Shown here in pieces: positions 1 to 11,300 of a DNA stretch of 64,000 nucleotides (positions are counted from its first letter, which is position 1; every line of letters starts with the position of its first letter). Both the position numbers and the translations under genes were made by a program. Origin of the DNA: Photorhabdus noenieputensis. Lineage in GTDB: Bacteria; Pseudomonadota; Gammaproteobacteria; Enterobacterales; Enterobacteriaceae. Location of the stretch: assembly GCF_018448935.1 (NCBI RefSeq), contig NZ_RCWC01000015.1, positions 1 through 64,000 of the forward strand. The letters are read 5' to 3'. Under the pieces are notes generated by a model. The model was given only the letters and a program-made list of their open reading frames with translations. It was not told the origin of the DNA and did not search any database.

Positions 1-153
1 TTCCCGAACGAAAACAGTCTGATGAAACTGCTTTATCTGGGGCTTCTCAATGCACAGGAAAAATGGACAATGCCAATACAGAGCTGGAATCTAACGCTGT
101 CGCAACTCTATATTTACTTTGAAGGGCATTTGGATAATGTGATAACGTTGTAA
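1..153 (+). mobile_element. IS256-family transposase, C-terminal fragment (cut by window start)
   Basis: The first 50 codons are open and end at a TAA. The encoded tail contains LLYLGLLNAQEKWTMPIQSW and SQLYIYFEG, which is the typical C-terminus of IS256/Mutator-type DDE transposases, where a 'KWTMPIxxW..LSQLxIYFEGR' tail is usual. The catalytic residues lie outside the window, so intactness cannot be judged. The insertion-sequence end is probably within the next 50-60 bases, around GACACAGAATTCTGAACG, but the other terminal repeat is not visible. Confidence 0.8.
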
Positions 154-312
154 CCGCTAAATTAACGTGACACAGAATTCTGAACGCCCTCGATTTCTTA
201 CCTGCTTCATCTATTTTTGCTTGAACAAAAAAGTTTCACTAAGAAGTGTAAAATCTCCATTGCTCTTTTTTGATTTTTATTTTTTAATAAAAACAAACTT
301 GCTAATTTTTCC

Positions 313-630
313 ATGATAATATTATTTGTTATTTATATGTCTGTAATTTTGTTTAAATTTATTAAAAATGGAAATTTAATTTCCTTTGCTGGTTATTTTA
401 TTGGAGCATTTTCAATTCTTGTTTTTCTTATTCATTGCGGATTTTTCTCAAAAAGAAAATTTGCACATAGAGATAATATTGAATTCATAAAAGAGTTTGT
501 TTTTTTAAATGGAAATAAGTCTTCAAAATACGTTATTATGGTTATTTTATATTGTTTGGCTTTATTTGTTTTTTTCTACGTAATTGTTGTAGACAATAAT
601 GCACTTAATGGAAAGTCTGTTTGGTTATAA
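313..630 (+). CDS. Small hypothetical membrane protein
   Basis: 105 codons, very AT-rich, with three hydrophobic segments: about residues 1-17, 22-45 and 74-92. A short charged stretch (SKRKFAHRDN) lies between the second and third. I recognise no family. The ribosome binding site is weak. The gene sits between an IS256 tail and a broken immunity-like gene, which fits decayed accessory DNA. The end overlaps another reading frame (from about 599) whose peptide includes GYKGGGTQFN, so this ORF may itself be part of a frameshifted older gene. Confidence 0.4.
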   Translation: MIILFVIYMSVILFKFIKNGNLISFAGYFIGAFSILVFLIHCGFFSKRKFAHRDNIEFIKEFVFLNGNKSSKYVIMVILYCLALFVFFYVIVVDNNALNGKSVWL

Positions 631-717
631 AGGAGGAGGAACTCAATTTAATCTTATGAGGCAAAGGATAGGTACATTTACTAATGAACGGGATATTCAA
701 AAAAATAGGAGATTAAA

Positions 718-1062
718 ATGGCTATTTTATTTAACAATAACAAGATTGATATCAATAGATACTTAATTATATTTAATCAGAAAATAATTAAAGCGATAGC
801 ATTTGATAATGGTTTTGTTCTTGTCTCAATTGATATTCCTATAGGAGGTGATGGACTAAATAATTTATTTTCTTATACAAAGAATAGAGAGTTTCTTTGG
901 CAAATAGAACCTTAGGATTTACAAAATGAAGGTCAAACAAGTTACCCATACGAAGGGTTGAATATTGTTGAAGGACAATATTTTGTTGTTGATTTTTATG
1001 GAAGAAGAATATTTTTCGAACCTTATACTGGTCTATTCTTATCACGAGATGTTGTAAAATAA
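718..1062 (+). pseudogene. Immunity-like small protein gene interrupted by an in-frame TAG
   Basis: An ATG at 718 follows AGGAG with good spacing. The frame reads 65 codons to a TAG at 913-915, then stays open in the same frame for 48 more codons to TAA at 1060-1062. The post-stop part continues plausibly (EGQYFVVDFYGRRIFFEP, then PYTGLFLSRDVVK). The whole would be a protein of about 114 residues with the pattern '..LFSYTKNREFLWQI..FEPYTG..', reminiscent of small immunity proteins of polymorphic toxin systems. That family link is inference. The simplest reading is a single nonsense mutation, or less likely stop readthrough. Confidence 0.55.
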
Positions 1063-1258
1063 GACGTGGATAATAACGCACTAGCGACCAGTTTGATTGA
1101 TACATGAGCTAATACAGGTATTTAATATATTTCTAATGGTAGTATTGATTTACAATGATGTCGTTTTTGTGCATTGGACTGGCTCAAGCTATGTAAAATG
1201 TGATGGTTAAAAGAGTGATTGGGTAAAGTTTTTCTTTATTAAAAATATCATATGGATA

Positions 1259-1552
1259 TTGGTTATATTTTTATTAGCCAAACTATTTCCTTATTATCAA
1301 ATAGTTGCGTCATTTTTTATAGATGGAATATTTCTTTTTTCACTTGGAGATGTAAATAAAGTTATTAAAGATAGGAGAGGTATCAGACTAATAAGATATT
1401 GGTTTATATACTATCACTGGTATGATTTACGTAAATTAATAATTAATCCTTGGATTGAAGTTACTATTTTGAGAAATTTTATGAAGTGTATCAAATGTGA
1501 AAACCGAGCATTACATGAATCAGATTTTTGTGCAGCATGTGAAGCGAAATAA
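1259..1552 (+). CDS. Hypothetical protein with C-terminal zinc-ribbon-like cysteines (possible remnant)
   Basis: 97 codons from a TTG; the frame is open back to about 1211 without an ATG. The N-terminal half is hydrophobic. The C-terminal 22 residues contain C-x2-C-x10-C-x2-C (CIKC ... CAAC), a small zinc-binding arrangement. No family is recognised and there is no convincing ribosome binding site. Its position among other decayed genes suggests a 5'-truncated gene. Confidence 0.3.
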   Translation: MVIFLLAKLFPYYQIVASFFIDGIFLFSLGDVNKVIKDRRGIRLIRYWFIYYHWYDLRKLIINPWIEVTILRNFMKCIKCENRALHESDFCAACEAK

Positions 1553-1793
1553 CTGAATGGAATTGGCGGGCTTCTCTATTTTCCGGCAATAAACATTATC
1601 TTCGTAATATTAAGCTATTTATTTAGATCATATAAAACAATGACAATTTTGATCGCTGGTTATGATTTTCTAGGTGAATTACATATCCTTATAGGATTTT
1701 AATTTATTTGTTTTACCTTTATTTTATATTATATTATCCTTTTGGTTTTTACTTCATTATGTGTAATAACCGATTTAGCATTGGCTCATTATG

Positions 1794-1920
1794 TATACCC
1801 GTCATCTTTCAAGTTGCCTCTTTGTTGGCTGCGCTCGCTCACCCCGGTCACATAGTTATCTATGCTCCCGGGGATTCACTCCCTTGCCGTCGCGATGCAT
1901 CTTGAAATCCATTGGGTATA
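1794..1920 (+). repeat. ERIC element, full length (127 bp)
   Basis: The element begins TATACCC and ends GGGTATA. It contains the two hallmark ERIC cores: GCTCACCCCGGTCAC, the reverse of the ERIC2 primer region, and GCTCCCGGGGATTCAC, which corresponds to the ERIC1 region. It is 127 bp long, the classic ERIC length. Near-identical copies occur at 42301, 44263, 46365 (inverted) and 47738. Any ORF across it is an artefact. Confidence 0.93.
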
Positions 1921-2273
1921 TATGAAATAAAACTGGATTATAGTTATCTCTTCTTACTTTTTAAAACTGTGTTTTATGCATGTATATGGGTACCTTATTT
2001 TATTATATCTATTCGAGTTAAAAGAACATTTATAAAGTAATGGGTAAAATTAAACTATTTTGCAAATAACATTCAATAATAATAGGTAAGTTTTTTGTAA
2101 TTAATATTTATTCCAAAAATATTATAGTCAAAACCACCCCGGCCTTGTGAATTATTTACAAAAATCAGGCAATTTAAATCATGTCTTCATTAAGGTCTGA
2201 GTCCTGTATTTTACTGGGCTAAGACTATTTAATCTCTACTTGATTCTTAAGCGTGGACGAATGGGGGATTACG

Positions 2274-2304
2274 ATGGCCCACCTATTTAGGTGAGCCATT
2301 TTTA
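2274..2304 (+). terminator. Hairpin with T-tract on the + strand, just past the MARTX gene
   Basis: GGCCCACCTA (2276-2285) pairs with TAGGTGAGCC (2288-2297), with one wobble pair, and is followed on the + strand by ATTTTTAC. The U-tract side is therefore + strand, opposite to the MARTX gene that ends 30 bases away. It could stop rightward transcripts from entering the toxin antisense. As a minus-strand terminator it lacks a U run. Confidence 0.6.
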
Positions 2305-2333
2305 CTATTATCAATTAGCGTTTAGCAAGTTAA

Positions 2334-5300
2334 TCAGGCAAATTTCCCCTTGCCAATTGTGGTATCTGCCCAGGCCGTGGTAATAGCCATTTTCTCCCTG
2401 CTATCCAGCCCTTCGATAAAACCGTTATCACCGGCTGTAGGAGCAAAATTGCTCATTGCCTGAATCAAGGTGTCAACCGCATTGTCTGAAAGTGCCGTAA
2501 ATTCACGTTCTCCTGATACATCCTTACGCCCCATCTGCGTTACTATTTTGGCGCGGTTACCATTAAAGTAATGACTAAAGGTGACTGAACCCACCGATTC
2601 AAACAGGCTCTGAGCAGTTTTATCCTGAGTACGGCGATTCACTGATAACACAAGATCGTATCCACTGCGTTGGAACCACAGGTTTTGCCAGTCAATGTCG
2701 TTAAAGACAATCATATCTTCTGCATTGATATCATCAATCTGACTGTCAATCACCTTACTACTGACCACAAAGCTGTCTACCCCCGCACCACCCTGGAAGT
2801 GGTTCTGGTATCCCCCCAAAACCAGTAGATCTTGACCATCACCGCCGTCAAACTGGCTGAATTTCGAAATTGTGGCCGCGATCAGGTGGTCATCACCTTC
2901 TCCACCATTAATGACCGCATGATAGCCCATCAGTTTAATTACATCGTCACCTATGTTGCCATCAATTCGGTTGTCATTACCAAATACCCTGCCAAAGTCA
3001 TTGCCTTCACCTAGCTCAACCCGGTTGTTATTACCGATAGTCACCGCATAATCCTGATCTTCCCCAGTATCCACTTGGTTGTAGTTACCAGAAGTGACAA
3101 CGTAGTCATGCCCGTTACCGGCATCAATAACGCCACCTTCACCAAAAACAAATGTCTGATCATCCCCCTCACCCATGAACACATGGTTAATGCGTCCGGC
3201 TACCACTGCGGTATCATCGCCATTACCGCCAAACATCCAGTTTTCACGTCCCATCAGAACGCCTAGATCATCACCTTCTCCACCGGTAAAGATGTTGGAG
3301 GTGCCGATTGAGTAATAAACATCATCTCCGCGTCCCCCCCAAAAGTTGTTGTTATCTCCCAGATAAGCACCGAGATCTTTACCGTCACCGCCCCAGTTGA
3401 AGTTGTAGTTCCCCAACGATATATGGATATCGCTATCCCCTTGCAAATGACCGCTGTTACGCAAGAAATCAAACGTTCTCTGCTCCATGTTGAGCAAATC
3501 TGCGGTTAGATTCTCTTTCAGGTTGGTCACTAACGATTTCATCTCTTGTTGTTTATCTTGGCTGAATATCGTCGCAAACAGGTTAGGTAAGTTCAGCGAA
3601 TTAAAGCCCAATGCACGATCTGGTTTGTTATTAGCCTGAATATTCTCACTGTTAATAGCGCCCGGGACACTCTTTTCCTGATTTTCATCAGGCGCTTTCT
3701 CTTTCAGCCCATGACTGACAAGAAATGATTCAATACCATCAGCACTCATATCGGCGTTCTGTTTCAAACCATCAATCAATTTATCCGGATCAGTGAAGAT
3801 ACGTAGTTGATCACCACCAAACTGCTTAATCACTTCCAGCATCTCTCGCAAAATATCCTTGCCATCAACCGGCTCACCAGTACGGGCCGCAATATGCCCC
3901 TCCGAGGTGTAATCCACACCAAAAATATCCGCTAAAGTGGTATCTGCATTCACGCTGGCTAACCGACCAATGAGTTTGTTTTTAAGCTGGCGCGGTAAGT
4001 CCTGTAGATTGTAAGTAAATGTTGTCTTCGCCAGACCCGTTGTTGAATATTGCTGCGTCATCAGGCCAAACAGAGAACCTAAGTTGGTATCCAGAATCGA
4101 TTGAATATGGTCACCGAACATAAAGTTCCAGCTACCGGTTGTGACCTGAATATCCGCCCCTTGACCACCTACTGCAAAATTGAAAGCCAGTTTCTCATTG
4201 GCTTGACGGAATTTATCCGCGCGACTCATTTTCTTGGTATCAATATTGTTGCCGTGACCACTTAACCATTGGTGGTATTTCTTGTTCAGCGCCGCTTCTG
4301 TGTCACTTTTCAAACCACGGCTACTGCGCTCAATCTGCGAATCCAGATCAACCAATGTCTTGTAATCCACACTACTGGTTTGGTCTAAACCAGACATGTC
4401 CTGCACAAATTTTGTCGCACCAGATAGTGTCCACTGCTGATTTTGCGCCGCCAACCAGTTCCGCTCTTCGCCAGAATGAGCAATAGATTTCAGTACACCG
4501 GCAATACGAGCAGCGCCATCAAATGGATTAACTAACGGTGGCGTAGGGATGGATTTATCCATCATGACAATCAAGTCATTACTGCGACCTTGGTTGAAGC
4601 TGACGTTACGGTTGCCAATAAACATCTGGGCTCCTTCAAATGCTTGATAACCACTCAGGTTAACGCTGTACTTACTGTCGCCATCGCCGATGTGAACCAT
4701 CACATTGTTGTCGCCAAAGGCCAGTGATTTAAAGCCGCCCGTACCCACTTTAATACCTACGTTCGATGTTCCCCAATTGATCGAGGTAAATTCACCGTCG
4801 CCCACGTTTACCTGTATATTCCCGGCGTAACTCAGTGGCTCCGATTGAGGATTTGAACCAAGCTCTACCCTGTTTTTGCGTCTCCCTGGCGCGATGAAAA
4901 CATCATGGTTATCCGCAATTGCCCCTCTGGTTACGGAATCAGCTTCGGTGTACCCCACTTTGGCAAGGTTAATATCGCTTTCAGCCACGCCTCGACGCAA
5001 TTTTTCTGTTGTCGTTGTTAGCTCACCCTGTTCATTCCAACGTAACACCAGTTTGTTATCGTCCAATTTGTTAACCCACTGATTATTTTTATCGCGAGTA
5101 AATTTACGACCTGTTGCATCAACCGCCACTTCACTACGACGCACTGAAACATCACTACGGATGCCCTGTTTATCTAAGGCGGTAATAAAACGATAGGCAA
5201 AACCATTCCGTTTATCATCACTAATCAGTGAACAACCCACGATGCTGATACGATCAGGTTTACCCGCCTGGTTAAAGTTTTGGCTGAACTGTTTTAGTTT

Positions 5301-8300
5301 TCTCGCTAATTCATCAGCACTGTAACCACTCAAACGAGTGTTATTTTGTGCAGACCCGTTACGGCCATGACCAACAATCTGCCAACGTAATTTGCCTGAT
5401 AATCTGGCCAGATCACCATAAATGACATGATATTTACCATCAGCATCAAGTTTAACCACTACGCTGGATGCTGGGTGTTTACTCGCCAGATTGATCGCTG
5501 CTTTCGCTACAGTCGGGTCATTTTCCATTTGAATAATGATCTGACTACCAAAACGTGTCCCACGATTGTCGCTCTTTTGCAGCGAGCTATTCACCACATC
5601 CCGATTTCTATTTTGAAAATCGGAGAACGTCGATACAATCCTATCAGCATATTGGTTCATTAAAGCACCGCTCTCGACATGACCATAAAAGGTTTGTTCA
5701 CCCGATACGCGATAACCAGAAGCGGTCAATCTTGCACGCAGCTTTTCCCCCTCATGCCCCAAACTTTGATTATCAGTTAATAACATGATAGGCGTATTGA
5801 TCGGCAGACCTTTTAGGTTTTTTTCTACTGAAAATTGTCCGTTTATCGCTTTTGCCAATGCCCCAACCATACCGCCGGGGTTTGGTACGTCATGGGCGGT
5901 TATGGTTTTGGTCATACTCGATATTGGCCTGTCGAGTAACAGACCTGACACGGCTTGATTATTTTGTGCCGCATATCGAGCAAGATCAGCCGCCACCGGA
6001 CCACCGACGGAATAGCCATGAATGATAATATTACCCGGATTAATACCGCGATCTTGCACCAAATAGCGAAACATCGTCCGGGCATCCTGATAGAATCCTT
6101 GCTCATCTGGACTACCGTCACTACCACCATAGCCGCGCATGTTGATAGCAAGCATATCAATGCCCTGATTTTGATAGTGGCTTTGGATATCATGAGTTTG
6201 CTCTTCCGCAGATAAACCTGAACCATGAAGGAAAAGCACGACTTTTTTCTCTGCTGCTGTCGAGGTGTCATCGGGTTTTATGTCACCCTGATGATAATAC
6301 CCCGTTAAACGTCCCCCTTCGCCTTTTAGGGTGATTTTGCTTGATTTGCCATTAGCAACCGCATCATTAAGCATGGTCTGCGTCTCATCACTGATATAGC
6401 GGCGATCTTCTTTAAAACCATACAATTCGTTGTTAAAGAATCGGGTCAATGGGTTTAAAGAGTCCGTATCCCGTGGCGCAGTCCCATCATCCTCAATTAA
6501 TACCGATTCTGACGCTCCATTTTTGCCCGATAACGCCTGTAATGCTTCCACCGGAGAGTCGCTCTGTTCTCTCTCAGGGGTATTTTCTCGATAAAGGTGT
6601 TGGGTTTTCTCAAAGGCATTATTTAATGCCTGATTTATCCACAGTTCTCCTTTATCTCCCGCGATATCCATCAGATCCATATAACTGGCGGTGTAGTTTT
6701 GCAGTACCTGCCTGCGCTCATCACCGTTCTTCTGCAACGCTTTGTAAACCACCAAACTTTCATTAACCGAATGACCCCCATCAAATACCAAGAACACCAA
6801 AGTATTAAGATATGCCTGCTCCTGCGAAAAAGTGGGATCTTGACTGGCAATATAGTTATTGAGATGAACCATGATATTGGTCGATCCAGATGCCCCTGTC
6901 ACCACGGAATGCCCTTGTGTCAGGGCGTTACGCTCAAGCGTTGTTTCCTGTCCAGGCGTCAGTACTCTGCCCGCCGCCACTTTTCTGCCATACAGGAAAT
7001 CTTCATATTGATCACCGGATGGCTGGTAGGGCAGTGCAATACCATAATCATTGGTTTGTTGTTCAGTTAACTTCACCTTATAGGTAACATCCGCCATATT
7101 CGTTAACTTACTACTGGTGGAACGTGCCTTATAGATCTGCTCCCGATAGAAAATGTCCGCTTCTGCTTTCCATTGAGATAAATGTAACCCCATACCATCA
7201 GTGTTCGACATTTTTACCGCCAGAAACGGAATTTTGATCATTTCAAAACCGTTATCCACTTTGGTCATCATGATCTTAAAGTTATCAAAGGTCGGTTTTT
7301 GCAGGAATGTGGTCAGTTCAGGTACCCGACTAAACCAAGGGCGAATATCCTTTTTAATTTTTTCGGCAAAAGCTTGCATCCTGATAGCAATCTGTCCGTC
7401 GCGGACAGTGGAGCCAACAGTGCTTTGCATATACAGCTCAAACTCCTGCACCAGAAACTGCCCTATTTGCCTGGAGGTGGCTATCACATCCGGGGAGACG
7501 GTTTTCACTAATGTATGCGCCAGCTCAGAATCAAAACGACGGCCAAATAAGTTGTCAATATATTGAGTGGTCAACTTTTCTCTGTGAGCATCGGCCTGTA
7601 ATGACAATACCAAACCATGTAACTCAGGGTATGCATGTAACTGGCTGATCGCATCATTAAACAATCGGATTATTTCTCTAGATGTGACTTGTCCGGTGAG
7701 CCAGAGTTCCCTGGCCCGTTTAATCAAAGGCCCCGCTTCCGGGATATTCGCGGCTTCCAATCGGCTCATGAAAACAATGAGGCTTTCACTTTCGGTTTTA
7801 GGTGCCTCCCGTTCAGCCGTTGAGTTCTTTCGAGTTAAAGGTGTAATTTTCCATTTAATAAGTTGGTTAATTTCGTCTTGGGTGATATTACTTTTCAAAC
7901 CGATAATACGTCCGGTTCCATCAAATATGGCTCGCTGCTTAAGATGTTCAGCATGTTGAGGCGCTACGGCGATCCCAAGGATACCTGCGGATTCGGCTCG
8001 ATGGGCCTGCAAGTGCTCCATCATCCGTCCCATCTTAAAACGTATTAAGTTCACTTGACTGATACGCAGCGAGAATTCCTTTGGGCTACGCTGTTGCCAA
8101 TGAGAAAGTGCCTGCTCAAACTGCAACACATGCTCTTCATCGAAATGGCTCATCGTTTTATAGAAAATATCACGTACTGCAACCAGCGCTTTACTAAGCT
8201 GCCTTTGCCGCCCTAATGTTCGTACATTAGATTTAATAAATAACTTATTCCCCTCTTTCAATAAATTAAATTTCGCACTGTCAAATATAGCGGAATTTTT

Positions 8301-11300
8301 CTGCTCTACTTTGGCATCATTCCCCAACGATTCCAGATTAATGCCTGAAATACGTGGTAATTTTCTGACAAACTTATCTAAACTGCTCGACGTTGGCATC
8401 ACCATATTGTCAAATTGTACTTTGACAAACTTTGAAGTAGTTAAAACGCCGGTATTTTCCGCGCGAATACTGGCATTTATCTGTAAACGATCAACCGCTT
8501 GTTTAGCACTCTCCAGCGCTTGTAATTCTTCTTCGGTCAATCCCTTGTAGAATCTTTTTTCAACTTCCGGTATTAATTCGGGATCAATATGGCTACCGGT
8601 TTCCCCTGCTCCTGTCGATTGGTAGGCATTGCCCGACAAACCACTACCACCGGCACCGGTACGATCAGGTTTGGAATCGCTCTGTTTTGCCCCTCTAACA
8701 TTTTCTTGTACTTGGGCAATTTTATTTTCAGCCACAGCAATATCACGTTTACCCCGACATTCCGCCCCTTGATAGGCGATATTTGCGTCATTTTCCGCTT
8801 CATTGGCCCGCTGTTGCTGCAATAATGCTTCTTCTTTTCTTAACTCTGCTTTCTTCTGAGCCTCTGCAATATCTTGTTTTGCACTGGCATGGTGCTGCTC
8901 ACTCTGTGCTACACCAACCTCGGATTTCTTAACCGCTTCTTTTACTTGTTGTTGGTTATCCGTAATAGACTGTTGAGCATTAGCTAATTTTTTCTGGGTA
9001 ATAAATTTGGTGTAATTCAACTGATCCTGTGCACGGTTCAAAAATTGGGAAGCAAACTGGTTGCGCCATTGATCACCTGATTGGCCGCTGTAATCGGCAT
9101 AGTCATCAAACACCTCCAAACCTTGCGTCATGGAAACCAGTTCGTCAGTCTCCGCCTGCGCTTCTGCTTCTATCGCATTACGCTGTGTCAGCCCATTTTG
9201 GCCAAGTGCTGCCTGATCCGTTAATTCTAATTGGGATTGTGATTTCGCAATCGCCGCCTGTTGTTTCTCTTTTTCTTGTTCCAGAAGCTGACGATCTTTT
9301 TCGGCTTTTTCTTTATCGTTTAATGCATTTTGTGCCGCTTTATCCTGTTTCACATGTTCGGTAATAATATTGGCTTGTCGTGGGCTCTCAGATTTTGCAA
9401 TGACGTTATCCAGAATATAGCCTACGCCGTCATTCAAACCTGTCCCTTTAAATTCAATTCGATTACTGCCCGCTTTCGCTATCAGTTCTAGTGTCTTATT
9501 TTGCCATTTTGCAGCGTCGCCAAAAGTCGAGAATACAAGTTTGCCATTCCAGAAAACATCCATGCCATTGTCGGCTGAATAAGCATCGGGACGATTGGCA
9601 AAATCAAAGCTCAGAGAAATGATTTCTCCCTCAGAACGGTTTTGCAGGTCTTGGTAAATAGTGGTGTTTTTATCAACATCAAGTTCACTGACTCGTTCGC
9701 CATAACGAGTATTATTAGGCCCCTCAGCACCCACTGGGCGATATGCCGCAATATCATTGGTTGATTGCCAATCCAACTTACTTTGCTCAAAGTCATTATT
9801 GACAACCAGTGACGTATCAGATTTCACAACGATATTGTCTAAGATATAACTAAATCCATCATCCTGGCCTGTGCCTTTAAATTCAATCCGGTTAGTACCC
9901 GCTTTTGCCATTAAATCAAGTTTTTGAGTGCGCCGTATAGCTCGCGGTCCAGACGCTGAGAATACAGATTCACCATTCCACAGCACCACTATTCCGCTGT
10001 CACTCAAATCACGCTCCACCATCTCAAAATGACTCATAAAATCAAAAGTCAGTGAAACCACTTCGCCTTCAGACAAATTTTGTAATTCCTGCCAAATTAC
10101 GGTGTTTTTATCAACATCAAATTTACTGACCCGTTCACCATCACCGGTATTATCAAGACCGTAAGCACTCGCTGGGAGGTATGCCTCTATATCATTGGTT
10201 GACTGCCAACCTTGATTACCTTGTTCAAAGTCACCATTAACGATCAGATTTTCATTCTGATCTAGCTGATCTGGTACCGATAGCGTTTTTTGACTCAAAG
10301 CACCTTCTATTGAACTGACGTCAGGCGTCTCCACGGCTGTTATCGCACCATTGAAACAATGGTTTAAATCTGAACTTATCGGCGTAATTTCATCCATCTG
10401 AAAACCATCAATGGCAGAGATTTCCGCTAAATTGATCGCACCCCTGCCTTTATGGGTACCAGAGGTGTTAGCTTCATCCCCATGCACCAGATAATTGATC
10501 GCCTGACTGCCTCCCACACCTAATGTTGTCTGTTTGATATGCTCAAAGAGGGAGGCGAGTTTGTCGCTTTCTGTAGCAGAGAAGCTGTAGAAATCACCAT
10601 TACCAATCTTAACCACCACGTTATTACGCGCATAAGAGGCATTGATACCCAGACCATCACCAACATGAATATTGGCATTGCCTTTACCCTTCATGACCGC
10701 AATATTAAGGCCATCCCCAACTTGGGTATTGACGTTATATTTCCCCCACGCCACGTTAACCGAAACACCATTACCGACATGGGTGTTAATGTTAGCGTCA
10801 CCATGAGCGGCGGTTACATTTAAGCCATTTCCCACCGTGGTGGTGATATTAGCTTTCCCTTTTGCCGCCGTCACCTGCACACCGTCACCCACTTTGGTGA
10901 CGACATTGCCTTCACTCCATAAGGCATTAAAGCTGTCTCCCTTACCTACCTGAGTGACAAGGTTCGCCTTACCTTTAGCCAGCACCACATTACGTCCATC
11001 TCCTACCTTCGTGATGATGTTGGCTTGTCCCCAAGCGCCGGTGTAATCATTACCGTTACCCACATGGGTGATAATGTTGGCATTCCCCTGAACTACCGTG
11101 AGTTCTTGTCCATTCCCTACTTTAGTGATGAGGTTAGCCTGACCTTTTGCGAAGTTGTAACGGTCGCCATTTCCCACTTGCGTCAGGATATTGGCCTCAC
11201 CCCAAACCGCATTGACGCCAGTACCATTACCCACCTTCGTGATGATATTGGCTTTTCCTTTGGCGAAACCCACTGTCGTGCCCTCACCGACATGAGTCAT

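Noticed and set aside
1708-1905. 65-codon + strand ORF
   Set aside because: Most of it lies in an ERIC element and its reverse-complement structure; no ribosome binding site.
5912-6271. 119-codon minus-strand ORF inside the MARTX gene
   Set aside because: Alternate frame of the alpha/beta-hydrolase coding region; the toxin frame has the conserved motifs.
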